From contig NZ_JACKTL010000053.1 of the NCBI RefSeq assembly GCF_025822245.1, positions 157,003 through 221,002 of the forward strand: 64,000 nt of DNA, in the 5' to 3' direction. Positions 55,673 to 64,000 of the stretch are shown piece after piece; the stretch's first letter is position 1, and each line of letters opens with the position of its first letter. Both the position numbers and the translations under genes were made by a program. The DNA is from Mycolicibacterium hodleri (GTDB lineage: Bacteria; Actinomycetota; Actinomycetes; Mycobacteriales; Mycobacteriaceae). The notes under the pieces are model-generated. The model was not told the DNA's origin, ran no database searches, and saw only the letters and a program-made list of their open reading frames with translations.

Positions 55673-57106
55673 CTATCCGGTGTAGACCATCACGTGCTTG
55701 ATGCGGGTGTAGTCCTCCAGGCCGTACATCGACAGATCCTTGCCGTGCCCCGACGACTTGAACCCACCGTGGGGCATCTCGGCGACGAGCGGGATGTGGG
55801 TATTGATCCACACGCAGCCAAAGTCGAGGGCGTTGGACATGCGGATGGCGGTCGACACGTCCCTGGTCCACACCGACGAGGCCAGGGCGTACTCCACGCC
55901 GTTGGCCTTCTCCAGCGCGTCGTCCTCGTCGACGAACGACTGGACCGTGATGACGGGGCCGAACACCTCGGACTGCACCAACCGGTCGCCTTGCCGCACG
56001 CCGCCGATGACGGTCGGCGCGACGTAGAAACCGTCGACGCCCTGGCGATGCCCGCCAGCCGCGACGGTGGCGTGGTCGGGGACGTCGTCGAAGAAGCCCA
56101 GCACGCGCTCCATCTGGTTGACGTTGTTGACCGGCGGTACCCAGGCCTCCTCGTCGTCGGCGGCCCGGCCGAACGTGGTCAGCGCCTTGCCTGCCTGCTC
56201 GGCCAGTGCCGCGGTCAGCTCGTCGACCACCGATGCGTGGGCGAGCACCCTGGTGGCCGCCGTGCAGTCCTGCCCGGCGTTGAAGTAGCCGGCGGTGGCG
56301 ATGCCCTCGGCCGCCGCCGCGACGTCGGCGTCGCCGAACACGACGACCGGTGCCTTGCCGCCCAGTTCGAGGTGAGTGCGCTTGAGGTGCGTGCCCGCGC
56401 TGACCGCGACCGCCCGGCCCGCTTCGACCGATCCGGTGATCGACACCATCGCGGGCGTGCGATGCCCGACGACGGACGCGCCGGTGACCCGGTCACCGGT
56501 GACGACGTTGAGCACCCCGGGCGGAAAGTGCTTGGCCGCCAACTCGGCGAGCATGACGGTGGTGACCGGCGTCGTGTCGCTGGGTTTGATCACGACGGTG
56601 TTGCCGGCGGCGACGGCGGGGCAGAACTTCCAGATCGCCATCATCATCGGGTAGTTCCACGGCGCGACCTGTCCGATCACGCCGACGGGCTCGCGGCGGA
56701 TCCACGACGTGTGGTTCTCCAGGTATTCGCCGGCCGACTTGCCCTCGAGAACTCGAGCGGCACCGGCGAAGAAGCGAATCTGGTCGACCATCGGCGGAAG
56801 CTCTTCGACCCGGGTGACGTGGTGGGGCTTGCCGGTGTTGCGTCCCTCGGCGGCCACCAGCTTGTCGGCCGCGCGCTCCACCTCGTCGGCGAAGTCGAGC
56901 AGCGCCTTCTGCCGCGCCGACGGGGTGGTCCGCTTCCAGTCCGTGAACGCCGTGGCGGCCGCGGCGTAGGCGCGGTCGACGTCCTCCTGGTTGGACACCG
57001 GGGCGGTGCCGTAGCGCTCGCCGGTGGTGGGGTCGACCAACGGCATCGTCGCGCCGCTCACCGAGTCGACCAGTTCACCGCCGATGAAGTTCTTCACCGT
57101 GGTCAC
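55673..57106 (-). CDS. Aldehyde dehydrogenase, gamma-aminobutyraldehyde dehydrogenase type
   Basis: 477 residues. N-terminal TTVKNFIGGELVDSVSGAT, NAD-binding VIGQVAPWNYPMMMAIWK, general base Glu in LELGGKAPVVVF and catalytic Cys in AGQDCTAATRV. The pattern fits aminobutyraldehyde dehydrogenases of the PatD/PuuC type, making GABA from 4-aminobutanal. GTG 57106 follows the gabT stop by 2 bp. With gabT it forms a putrescine/GABA degradation unit. Succinate semialdehyde dehydrogenase is the main alternative. Confidence 0.88.
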   Translation of the reverse strand: MTTVKNFIGGELVDSVSGATMPLVDPTTGERYGTAPVSNQEDVDRAYAAAATAFTDWKRTTPSARQKALLDFADEVERAADKLVAAEGRNTGKPHHVTRVEELPPMVDQIRFFAGAARVLEGKSAGEYLENHTSWIRREPVGVIGQVAPWNYPMMMAIWKFCPAVAAGNTVVIKPSDTTPVTTVMLAELAAKHFPPGVLNVVTGDRVTGASVVGHRTPAMVSITGSVEAGRAVAVSAGTHLKRTHLELGGKAPVVVFGDADVAAAAEGIATAGYFNAGQDCTAATRVLAHASVVDELTAALAEQAGKALTTFGRAADDEEAWVPPVNNVNQMERVLGFFDDVPDHATVAAGGHRQGVDGFYVAPTVIGGVRQGDRLVQSEVFGPVITVQSFVDEDDALEKANGVEYALASSVWTRDVSTAIRMSNALDFGCVWINTHIPLVAEMPHGGFKSSGHGKDLSMYGLEDYTRIKHVMVYTG

Positions 57107-57108
57107 GG

Positions 57109-58449
57109 TCAGAGGTCCTTGAGGACGAGGGCGAGAACGTCGAGACCTTCCTCGAGAAGGTCGTCGCCGATCGTCAGCGGCGGCAGGAAGCGCAGCACGT
57201 TTCCGTAAGTGCCACAAGACAATACGATCACCCCGGCCGCGTGCGCTCCGGCGCACAGCGCCTTGGTCAGGTCGGCGTCGGGCTCGGTGGTGCCGGACTT
57301 GACCAGTTCGACGGCGATCATCGCGCCCCGACCGCGGACGTCACCGAGGCGGTCGTCGTCGGCCTGCATCCGGCCGAGCCGCTCCTTCATGAACGTCTCG
57401 ATCTCGCGGGCCCGGGCGACCATGCCGTCGGCCTCGATCGTCTCGATGGTCGCCAGGGCGGCGGCACACGCGATCGGATTGCCACCGTAGGTGCCGCCGA
57501 GGCCGCCGACGTGGGGGGCGTCCATGATCTCGGCGCGGCCCGTCACGGCCGCCAGCGGCAGCCCGTCGGCGATGCCCTTGGCGGTGACGATGAGGTCGGG
57601 TTCGATGCCGTCGTGCTCGCAGGCGAACATCGCACCGGTGCGGGCGAAGCCGGACTGCACCTCGTCGGCGATGAAGACGACGTCGTTCTTGCGGCACCAG
57701 TCGAGCAGGGTCGGCAGAAATCCCTCGGCGGGGACGATGAAGCCGCCCTCGCCCTGCACCGGTTCGATGATCACCGCGGCCAGATTGCCGGCACCGACCT
57801 GCTTGTCGATCACGTTGATGGCGCGTTTGGCGGCCAGTTCCCCGTCGGTGGCGAGTTCCTTGCCGAACTCCGCGTCGCGGTAGGGGTAGGACATGGGTGC
57901 CCGGTAGACCTCGGGGGCGAACGGGCCGAAGCCGTGCTTGTAGGGCATCGACTTGGCGGTCAGGGCCATGGTGAGGTTGGTCCGGCCGTGGTAGGCGTGG
58001 TCGAACGCGACGACGGCCTGCTTGCCGGTGTAGGTGCGCGCGATCTTCACCGCGTTCTCGACGGCCTCGGAACCGGAGTTGAACAGTGCCGACCGAGCCT
58101 CGCCGGCGATGGGCGTCAACCGGTTGAGGTGCTCGCAGACCGCGACGTAGCCCTCGTAGGGCGTGACCATGAAGCAGGTGTGGGTGAACTGCGTGGCCTG
58201 CGCGGCGACCGCCTCGACGACGCGGGGCGAGGCGTTGCCGATGGTGGTGACCGCGATGCCGGAACCCAGGTCGATCAGCCGGTTGCCGTCGACGTCCTCG
58301 ACGATGCCGCCACCGGCACGGGCGGCGTAGACCTGCATGGTGTTGCCGACGCCGCGCGCGACCGCCCCGGTCTTGCGGGCAATCAGGGCCGACGACTTGG
58401 GGCCGGGGATCGCGGTGGCGAGGTGGCGGCTTTGTTCGATGGTGCTCAC
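57109..58449 (-). CDS. gabT: 4-aminobutyrate aminotransferase
   Basis: 446 residues, PLP fold type I, class III transaminase. Gly/Ala region SGSEAVENAVKIAR, Asp in VFIADEVQSGFARTG, PLP lysine in VTAKGIADGLPL. It converts GABA and 2-oxoglutarate to succinate semialdehyde and glutamate. ATG 58449. The aldehyde dehydrogenase follows 2 bp after its stop. Position next to yajC equals gabT (Rv2589) in M. tuberculosis. Confidence 0.95.
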   Translation of the reverse strand: MSTIEQSRHLATAIPGPKSSALIARKTGAVARGVGNTMQVYAARAGGGIVEDVDGNRLIDLGSGIAVTTIGNASPRVVEAVAAQATQFTHTCFMVTPYEGYVAVCEHLNRLTPIAGEARSALFNSGSEAVENAVKIARTYTGKQAVVAFDHAYHGRTNLTMALTAKSMPYKHGFGPFAPEVYRAPMSYPYRDAEFGKELATDGELAAKRAINVIDKQVGAGNLAAVIIEPVQGEGGFIVPAEGFLPTLLDWCRKNDVVFIADEVQSGFARTGAMFACEHDGIEPDLIVTAKGIADGLPLAAVTGRAEIMDAPHVGGLGGTYGGNPIACAAALATIETIEADGMVARAREIETFMKERLGRMQADDDRLGDVRGRGAMIAVELVKSGTTEPDADLTKALCAGAHAAGVIVLSCGTYGNVLRFLPPLTIGDDLLEEGLDVLALVLKDL

Positions 58450-58784
58450 GTCATGACTCCTGTGAAGGAAGAGGGGGAGGAGACGCCGGAACGTCTCGTC
58501 GAAGCCTAGTCGCCGGGTTCGACCGCGCGAACGGAAACCTCGGTACGGGTGCGGCGCGACGGCTGAATTCGCACCTCGGGGACGTCTTTTACTGCGCTTT
58601 CGGTGGCGTCGTCCGCCACGGGCGACGAAACCAGCGTTTAGTGGTACTAACCTCCGTCACGTCGTGACGGGGCAGGTCGGCGGATGGTCGCGGTAATGGC
58701 ACACTGGTCGGTGACTAGGCCCCCGTGTGTTCGCATCCGTTCCGGGGAGCCACGACCGAAATCGATACGAAAGTCAGAGTTGAC
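58450..58784. other. Divergent intergenic region gabT / yajC
   Basis: 335 bp with no supported gene. It contains a perfect palindrome at 58654-58670 and an imperfect GTTTAGT-ggt-ACTAAC pair at 58636-58651. The promoter for yajC should lie to the right of these; a TAATGG box near 58694 is a weak -10 candidate. Confidence 0.35.
58654..58670. promoter_or_regulatory. 17-bp perfect inverted repeat upstream of yajC and gabT
   Basis: CCGTCAC-gtc-GTGACGG is a 7-3-7 palindrome between the divergent genes. It may be an operator for a GABA regulator; the short loop could also form a weak hairpin, but no U-tract follows, so it is not a terminator. Confidence 0.4.
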
Positions 58785-59177
58785 ATGGATCTCGCCATCT
58801 TCGTCCCGCTGCTCGTCGTCATGGGCGCGTTCATGTTCTTCGCGTCCCGTAAGCAGAAGAAGGCCATGCAGGCGACCATCAACCTGCACGACTCGCTGAC
58901 GGTCGGCGACGAGATCATGACCACGGCCGGGCTCTACGGCACCATCACCGCCGTCTCCGATTCCAAGGTCGACGTGGAGATCGCCCCCGGCGTCGTGGTG
59001 ACGATGCTGAAGCTCGCCGTCAAGGAAAAGACCGTGGTCGACGAGGACGAGTACGAGGCGGACGAGTACGAGGACGACGACACCGTCGCCGCCGAGGAGC
59101 CGACGGCGCGGGAACTCGACCGGCCCGGCGTCGGCACCGAGGTCAACCCCGACCCGAACCGACTCACCAAAGACTGA
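58785..59177 (+). CDS. yajC: Preprotein translocase subunit YajC
   Basis: 130 residues. One N-terminal membrane helix (2-20), FASRKQKKAMQAT, then the YajC core HDSLTVGDEIMTTAGLYGTI. The C-terminus has an acidic tail (DEDEYEADEYEDDDT). It joins SecDF. ATG 58785 is preceded by a weak GA-rich site. secD follows 69 bp later; the trio is the standard order. Confidence 0.95.
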   Translation: MDLAIFVPLLVVMGAFMFFASRKQKKAMQATINLHDSLTVGDEIMTTAGLYGTITAVSDSKVDVEIAPGVVVTMLKLAVKEKTVVDEDEYEADEYEDDDTVAAEEPTARELDRPGVGTEVNPDPNRLTKD

Positions 59178-59246
59178 CGGCCGAGCACACAGCGCAACCA
59201 CGTACTCTTTGCGGGTTGACGTACCGATCTGAGGAGAACCAAGAAC

Positions 59247-61094
59247 GTGGCATCGCCTTCGGCGCCGGTGCATCCCTACCGTTACCTGACGCTTTTTCTG
59301 GTTCTACTCATCGGTGTTTATCTGCTGGTGTTCTTGACCGGAGACAAGCAACCGAAGCCCAAACTGGGCATCGATCTGCAGGGCGGCACCCGCGTAACCC
59401 TGACCGCCCGCACCCCGGACGGCACCCCTCCCACCCGTGAATCCCTCGCCCAGGCGCAGGAGATCATCAGCTCCCGCGTCGACGGGCTCGGCGTGTCCGG
59501 CTCCGAGGTGGTCGTCGACGGCGACAACCTCGTGATCACGGTCCCCGGCAACGACGGCAACGAGGCACGCAACCTCGGACAGACCGCGCGGCTGTACATC
59601 CGCCCCGTCATCCACGCCATCCCCGCGTCGGGTCAGACGCCGCCGGCAGGTCAAGCCCCGGCCGGCGCACCACAGGGAGCCCCTGGCGTCATACCGGGCA
59701 TGCCGGGAGCGCCCGGCGGTGCGCCTGGCGCACCGGGCATGCCGCCCCTGATCTCACCCGCCGAGCCGGGTGCCCCGATCGTTCCGCCCAGCCAGGACGG
59801 CCCGGGGGCCACGCCCCCTCCCGCCGGCGCCCCCGCACCGGCCGAACCTGCGCCGCAGCCGCGGCCGTTCCCCCAGGAACCGGCACCGACGCCCGCGCCG
59901 TCGCCCGCACCCGGGCAGGCTCCGGCGCCGGGCGCACCGGCACCCGGCGGTCCCGCGAAGCCCAACCCCAACCCCAAGGGGGCGGACCTGGCGCAGCGGA
60001 TCTCCGACGAGAAGGCGTTGCGGCAGAGCACCGATCAGCAGATTCAGCTCCTGGCGCTGCAGTTCCAGGCGACCCGCTGCAACGACGAGGACGTGCTGGC
60101 GGGCAACGACGATCCCAACCTCCCCCTGGTGACCTGCTCGCAGGACCACAAGGAGGTGTACCTGCTCGACAAGTCGATCATCAGCGGCGAGCAGATCGAG
60201 AGCGCCTCCTCGGGTCTTGACCAGCAGCGCGGCGAGTACGTCGTCGACCTGCAGTTCAAGAGCGCGGGCTCCGACGTCTGGGCCAACTTCACCGCCGCCA
60301 ACGTGGGCACGCAGACGGCGTTCACGCTCGACTCGCAGGTGGTCAGCGCCCCGCAGATCAACGAGGCGATTCCCGGTGGCCGCACCCAGATCACCGGCAA
60401 CTTCACCCAGGATTCCGCCCGAGAGCTCGCCAACGTGCTGAAGTACGGCTCGTTGCCGCTGTCCTTCGAGTCCTCCGAGGCCGAAACCGTCTCGGCGACA
60501 CTGGGTTTGACGTCACTTCGGGCCGGCCTGATCGCCGGCGCGATCGGACTGGGGCTGGTACTGCTGTACTCGCTGCTTTATTACCGCGTGCTCGGCCTGC
60601 TGACCGCGCTGTCGCTGATTGCCTCCGGCGCCATGGTGTTCGCGATCCTGGTGCTGCTTGGCAGGTACATCGGGTACACGCTCGACCTGGCCGGCATCGC
60701 CGGTCTGATCATCGGCATCGGCACCACCGCCGACTCGTTCGTGGTGTTCTTCGAGCGCATCAAGGACGAGATCCGGGAGGGGCGGTCCTTCCGGTCGGCT
60801 GTACCTCGAGGCTGGGCCCGGGCCCGCAAGACGATTCTGTCGGGCAACGCGGTCAGCTTCCTGGCTGCCGCAGTGCTCTACGTCCTGGCGGTCGGACAGG
60901 TCAAGGGCTTCGCGTTCACCCTCGGCCTCACCACCATCCTCGACGTGGTCGTGGTGTTCCTGGTGACCTGGCCGCTGGTGTTCCTCGCGTCGAAGTCTCC
61001 GACGTTGTCCAAGCCGGCATTCAACGGCCTCGGTGCGGTGCAGCAGATTGCCCGCGAACGCCGGGCCGCCGCTACGTCAGCGGGAGGGAGGTAG
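59247..61094 (+). CDS. secD: Protein translocase subunit SecD
   Basis: 615 residues. One N-terminal helix, periplasmic domain P1 starting [13 protein letters not shown], and five C-terminal helices (about 440-590) with [17 protein letters not shown]. Residues 126-245 form a Pro/Ala/Gly-rich insertion in P1 (for example [20 protein letters not shown]), longer than in other phyla. SecDF uses the proton gradient to pull exported proteins. GTG 59247 follows GAGGAGAA. secF starts 4 bp later. Confidence 0.96.
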   Translation: MASPSAPVHPYRYLTLFLVLLIGVYLLVFLTGDKQPKPKLGIDLQGGTRVTLTARTPDGTPPTRESLAQAQEIISSRVDGLGVSGSEVVVDGDNLVITVPGNDGNEARNLGQTARLYIRPVIHAIPASGQTPPAGQAPAGAPQGAPGVIPGMPGAPGGAPGAPGMPPLISPAEPGAPIVPPSQDGPGATPPPAGAPAPAEPAPQPRPFPQEPAPTPAPSPAPGQAPAPGAPAPGGPAKPNPNPKGADLAQRISDEKALRQSTDQQIQLLALQFQATRCNDEDVLAGNDDPNLPLVTCSQDHKEVYLLDKSIISGEQIESASSGLDQQRGEYVVDLQFKSAGSDVWANFTAANVGTQTAFTLDSQVVSAPQINEAIPGGRTQITGNFTQDSARELANVLKYGSLPLSFESSEAETVSATLGLTSLRAGLIAGAIGLGLVLLYSLLYYRVLGLLTALSLIASGAMVFAILVLLGRYIGYTLDLAGIAGLIIGIGTTADSFVVFFERIKDEIREGRSFRSAVPRGWARARKTILSGNAVSFLAAAVLYVLAVGQVKGFAFTLGLTTILDVVVVFLVTWPLVFLASKSPTLSKPAFNGLGAVQQIARERRAAATSAGGR

Positions 61095-61098
61095 CGAC

Positions 61099-62373
61099 AT
61101 GGCCAAGCATGAATCCAAGAACGACGTGACCGACGAGGGCGGAGCCGTCGAACTCGACGACGCCTCGGCTGCCGAGGAACTGGGCTCGGCGTCGTCGGGC
61201 GCGCCTCAGCACGGCTTCTTCGTCCGGCTCTACACCGGCACCGGCGCGTTCGACGTCGTCGGCAAGCGCAAGCTGTGGTTCGGCATCAGCGGTGCGATCG
61301 TCCTGATCTGCCTCGCCAGCATCGTGCTGCGCGGCTTCACCTTCGGCATCGACTTCGAGGGCGGCACCAAGGTGTCGATGCCCGCGTCGGGTGCGCAGGG
61401 CCAGGTGACGACCCAGCAGGTCGAGGACGTCTTCAGCAAGACACTGGGTTCTGCGCCGGAGTCCGTGGTGCAGGTTGGCAACGGGGCCTCCGCCACCATT
61501 CAGGTGCGCACCGAGAAGCTGAGCAATCCGGACAACGACAAGCTCCGCACGGCGTTGTTCGAAGCGTTCCAGCCGAAGGGGCCCAACGGGCAACCCAGCA
61601 AGGACGAGGTCAGCAGCTCCGACGTGTCGTCGACCTGGGGTGACCAGATCACCAAGAAGGCGCTCATCGCGCTGGTGGTCTTCCTGGCGTTGGTCGCGGT
61701 GTACATCGCCGTGCGCTACGAGCGGTACATGGCGGCGGCGTCGCTGGCGGCGTTGGTGTTCGACCTGTTGGTCACGGCCGGGGTGTACTCCCTGGTCGGG
61801 TTCGAGGTCACTCCCGCCACGGTGATCGGTCTGCTGACGATCCTCGGGTTCTCGCTCTACGACACGGTGATCGTGTTCGACAAGGTCGAGGAGAACGTGC
61901 ACGGTTTCGAGCACACCACCCGCAGGACCTTTGCCGAACAGGCCAACCTGGCGATCAACCAGACGTTCATGCGGTCGATCAACACCAGCTTGATCTCGGT
62001 GCTGCCGATTCTCGCGCTGATCGTGGTCGCGGTCTGGCTTCTCGGTGTCGGCACCCTGCAGGACCTTGCGTTGGTCCAGCTGGTCGGCGTCGTCGTGGGC
62101 ACGTACTCGTCGATCTTCTTCGCCACGCCGCTGCTGGTGGCCATGAGGGAGCGCACCGACCTGGTCAAGGCACACACCCGGCGCGTCACGAACCGGCGCA
62201 AGGGCAAGGGCTCGACCCTGGATGCGGGCGCGGATCCCGTGGACGCGGTCACCGTCGCCCAGCCCGAGAAGGTGTCGGTCTCGGCCACCCCCGCCCCCGA
62301 GAAGCCGGCCCCTGGTGCGAAGCCGAGCCGTCCCACCGGTAGGCCGTCGGGTAAGCGGAACGCCAGGCGGTAA
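61099..62373 (+). CDS. secF: Protein translocase subunit SecF
   Basis: 424 residues. A 65-residue hydrophilic cytosolic N-terminus, first helix about 68-90, periplasmic part FGIDFEGGTKVSM, and five C-terminal helices with TILGFSLYDTVIVFDKVEEN. The C-terminal tail of about 65 residues is basic and Pro/Lys-rich (APEKPAPGAKPSRPTGRPSG). ATG 61099 follows GGGAGG. It forms the SecDF complex with SecD. Confidence 0.96.
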   Translation: MAKHESKNDVTDEGGAVELDDASAAEELGSASSGAPQHGFFVRLYTGTGAFDVVGKRKLWFGISGAIVLICLASIVLRGFTFGIDFEGGTKVSMPASGAQGQVTTQQVEDVFSKTLGSAPESVVQVGNGASATIQVRTEKLSNPDNDKLRTALFEAFQPKGPNGQPSKDEVSSSDVSSTWGDQITKKALIALVVFLALVAVYIAVRYERYMAAASLAALVFDLLVTAGVYSLVGFEVTPATVIGLLTILGFSLYDTVIVFDKVEENVHGFEHTTRRTFAEQANLAINQTFMRSINTSLISVLPILALIVVAVWLLGVGTLQDLALVQLVGVVVGTYSSIFFATPLLVAMRERTDLVKAHTRRVTNRRKGKGSTLDAGADPVDAVTVAQPEKVSVSATPAPEKPAPGAKPSRPTGRPSGKRNARR

Positions 62374-62379
62374 GCCTCG

Positions 62380-64000
62380 ATGATGGTCAGACCCCGGCGG
62401 GTCTCGATCCTGGCGGCCGTGATCGGGTTGGTCGGCTGCCTCGGCCTGTCCTCGTGTGCGAGCGGCCCGGCCGACGAGATCGACTACGCCGTCGACGGCA
62501 CGCTGATCACCTACAACACGAACACGGTGGTGGGCGCGGCCTCGGCGGGTCCGCAGGCCTTCGCGCGCGTCCTCACCGGGTTCAACTACCACGGGCCGGA
62601 GGGGCAGGTCGTCGGCGACCGTGACTTCGGCACCATCTCGGTGGTGGGGCGGGCGCCGTTGGTGTTGGACTACGTGATCAGCGACGAGGCCGTGTACTCC
62701 GACGGCAAGCCCGTCACGTGTGACGACATGGTGTTGGCGTGGGCAGCGCAGTCCGGCCGGTTCCCCGGCTTCGACGCCGCCAGCCGGGCCGGCTACGGCG
62801 ACATCGCCGACGTCGACTGCGCCCCCGGGCAGAAGAAGGCCAGGGTGTCGTTCGCCCAGGATCGCGGGTTCGTCGACTTCGGCCAGTTGTTCGCCGCGAC
62901 CGCGATGATGCCGTCTCACGTCATCGCCGACGAACTCGGCGCGGGCGACGGTGCGGTCACCGCCGCGCTCCAGGCTGGTGACCTGCCCAGGATCGAACGC
63001 ATCGCCCAGTTGTGGAACACCGTCTGGAACCTGGGCCCCGATGTGGACCTGAAGCGCTTCCCGTCGTCGGGGCCATACAAGCTGAGCTCGGTCGGCGCCG
63101 ACGGGACGGTCGTGCTCGTGGCCAACGACAAGTGGTGGGGCGCGAAGCCCGTCACGGGAACGATCACCGTGTGGCCGCGCGGCGCGGACGTCCAGGAGCG
63201 GGTGAACTCGGGGGCGTACGACGTCGTCGACGTGGCGGCGGGATCGTCGGGGGTGCTGACCCTGCCTGCCGACTACGTGCGGACCGACAGCCCGTCGGCG
63301 GGCATCGAACAGCTGATCTTCGCGCCGAGCGGCCCGTTGTCGAACCCCGACGCACGACGCGCGCTCGCGCTGTGTACGCCGCGCGACGCGATCGCCGAGA
63401 ACGCGCAGGCGCCGATCTCCAACAGTCGGCTGAATCCGACCGCGGAGGACTCGATGACGGCTGCGGAGAACGCGGCGGAGGGCGGTCGGTTCAGCACGTC
63501 GAATCCCGCGGCGGCGCGCGACGCGCTCGGAGGGAACCCGCTGACGGTGCGCATCGGCTACCAGAGCCCGAACGCCCGCCTGGCGGCCACCGTGGGCGCA
63601 ATCGCCAAGGCCTGTGAGCCGGCGGGCATCTCCGTCACGGACGCGGCATCGGATGCGATCGGCCCGGAGTCGTTGCGGCAGAACCAGATCGACGTGCTGC
63701 TGGCGAGCACGGGCGGCGCGGCGGGCAGCGGCTCGTCCGGTTCGTCGGCGATGGACGCCTACGACCTGTTCAGCGGTAACGGCAACAACCTGTCCGGCTA
63801 CGCGAACGAACAGGTCGACGGTGTCATCGGGGCATTGGCGGTGACGTCCGACCCGAAGGAATACGCCCGCCTGCTGGGCGAGGGTGCGCCCGTACTGTGG
63901 GACGACATGCCCACCCTGCCGCTGTACCGTCAGCAGCGAACTCTGCTGACGTCGTCGAAGATGACGGCGGTGAACAGCAGTCCGACGCGATGGGGTGCGG
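62380..64000 (+). CDS. ABC-type peptide/solute-binding lipoprotein (Rv2585c ortholog), partial
   Basis: 540 codons are visible and the frame is open at the window end. Signal and lipobox: RRVSILAAVIGLVGCLGLSSC with Cys27, so it is a lipoprotein. The rest is a family 5 (DppA/OppA) solute-binding protein, with FPSSGPYKLSSVGADGTVVL, SNPDARRALALCTPRDAI and WDDMPTLPLYRQQ. It lies 6 bp after secF. The M. tuberculosis ortholog has about 557 residues, so only the last few residues are missing. Confidence 0.9.
   Translation, partial: MMVRPRRVSILAAVIGLVGCLGLSSCASGPADEIDYAVDGTLITYNTNTVVGAASAGPQAFARVLTGFNYHGPEGQVVGDRDFGTISVVGRAPLVLDYVISDEAVYSDGKPVTCDDMVLAWAAQSGRFPGFDAASRAGYGDIADVDCAPGQKKARVSFAQDRGFVDFGQLFAATAMMPSHVIADELGAGDGAVTAALQAGDLPRIERIAQLWNTVWNLGPDVDLKRFPSSGPYKLSSVGADGTVVLVANDKWWGAKPVTGTITVWPRGADVQERVNSGAYDVVDVAAGSSGVLTLPADYVRTDSPSAGIEQLIFAPSGPLSNPDARRALALCTPRDAIAENAQAPISNSRLNPTAEDSMTAAENAAEGGRFSTSNPAAARDALGGNPLTVRIGYQSPNARLAATVGAIAKACEPAGISVTDAASDAIGPESLRQNQIDVLLASTGGAAGSGSSGSSAMDAYDLFSGNGNNLSGYANEQVDGVIGALAVTSDPKEYARLLGEGAPVLWDDMPTLPLYRQQRTLLTSSKMTAVNSSPTRWGA

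Noticed and set aside
1-64000. CRISPR, tRNA, rRNA, insertion sequence or prophage genes
   Set aside because: None was seen; the only tandem repeat is in-frame coding sequence without spacers.

Overview
The window is high-GC DNA from a fast-growing or environmental mycobacterium (Mycolicibacterium type). The evidence is the gene order. The stretch from 35.4 to 64.0 kb runs thrS, HIT protein, pgsA, PIM acyltransferase, pimA, NUDIX, pdxS, tesB, pdxT, yebC, ruvC-ruvA-ruvB, gabT, yajC-secD-secF, solute-binding lipoprotein. This is the order of the M. tuberculosis Rv2614c to Rv2585c block, with extra genes inserted. The stp-like MFS / cysK / cysE arrangement at 13.9-17.0 kb matches Rv2333c-Rv2335. 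Many GTG starts, phosphatidylinositol-mannoside genes and F420-type enzymes agree with this. Both window ends cut through genes.

Region 1 (0-13.9 kb) is accessory metabolism in small units, each next to its own regulator: a secreted protein and a P450 facing a TetR; a TetR facing an alcohol dehydrogenase / amidohydrolase / DoxX operon; an alpha/beta esterase facing an ene-reductase / F420-type oxidoreductase / FAD oxidase operon followed by another TetR; a soluble Ser/Thr kinase; a CtaG-type membrane protein facing a MarR; and a lipoprotein. Palindromic operator candidates are visible in four of these promoter regions.

Region 2 (13.9-35.4 kb) contains the MFS exporter, the cysteine biosynthesis pair, a histidine kinase / response regulator pair and a multicopper oxidase. 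It also holds a translationally coupled jetA-jetB-jetC operon (Wadjet / MksB-type SMC complex) with no jetD nuclease subunit beside it. Next come a manganese riboswitch (yybP-ykoY) ahead of a TMEM165/GDT1-family exporter, a Kup potassium transporter, two luciferase-like monooxygenases and a set of small enzymes.

Region 3 (35.4-64.0 kb) is the conserved housekeeping block: tRNA charging, the PIM lipid pathway (PIP synthase, mannosyltransferase, acyltransferase in one overlapping operon), PLP synthase, SOS-controlled Holliday-junction resolution with a clear LexA box, GABA catabolism and the SecDF translocation motor. Lineage-specific insertions are a CocE-type hydrolase/TetR pair with a 21-bp palindrome, an SDR / VOC / alpha/beta-hydrolase set with a TetR, a GGDEF protein whose 3' end is antisense to a DUF1304 gene, and a membrane protein behind a SigF-like promoter.

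I saw no tRNA, rRNA, insertion sequence, phage gene or CRISPR array. Functions come from recognising families and motifs by eye; no database search was run.
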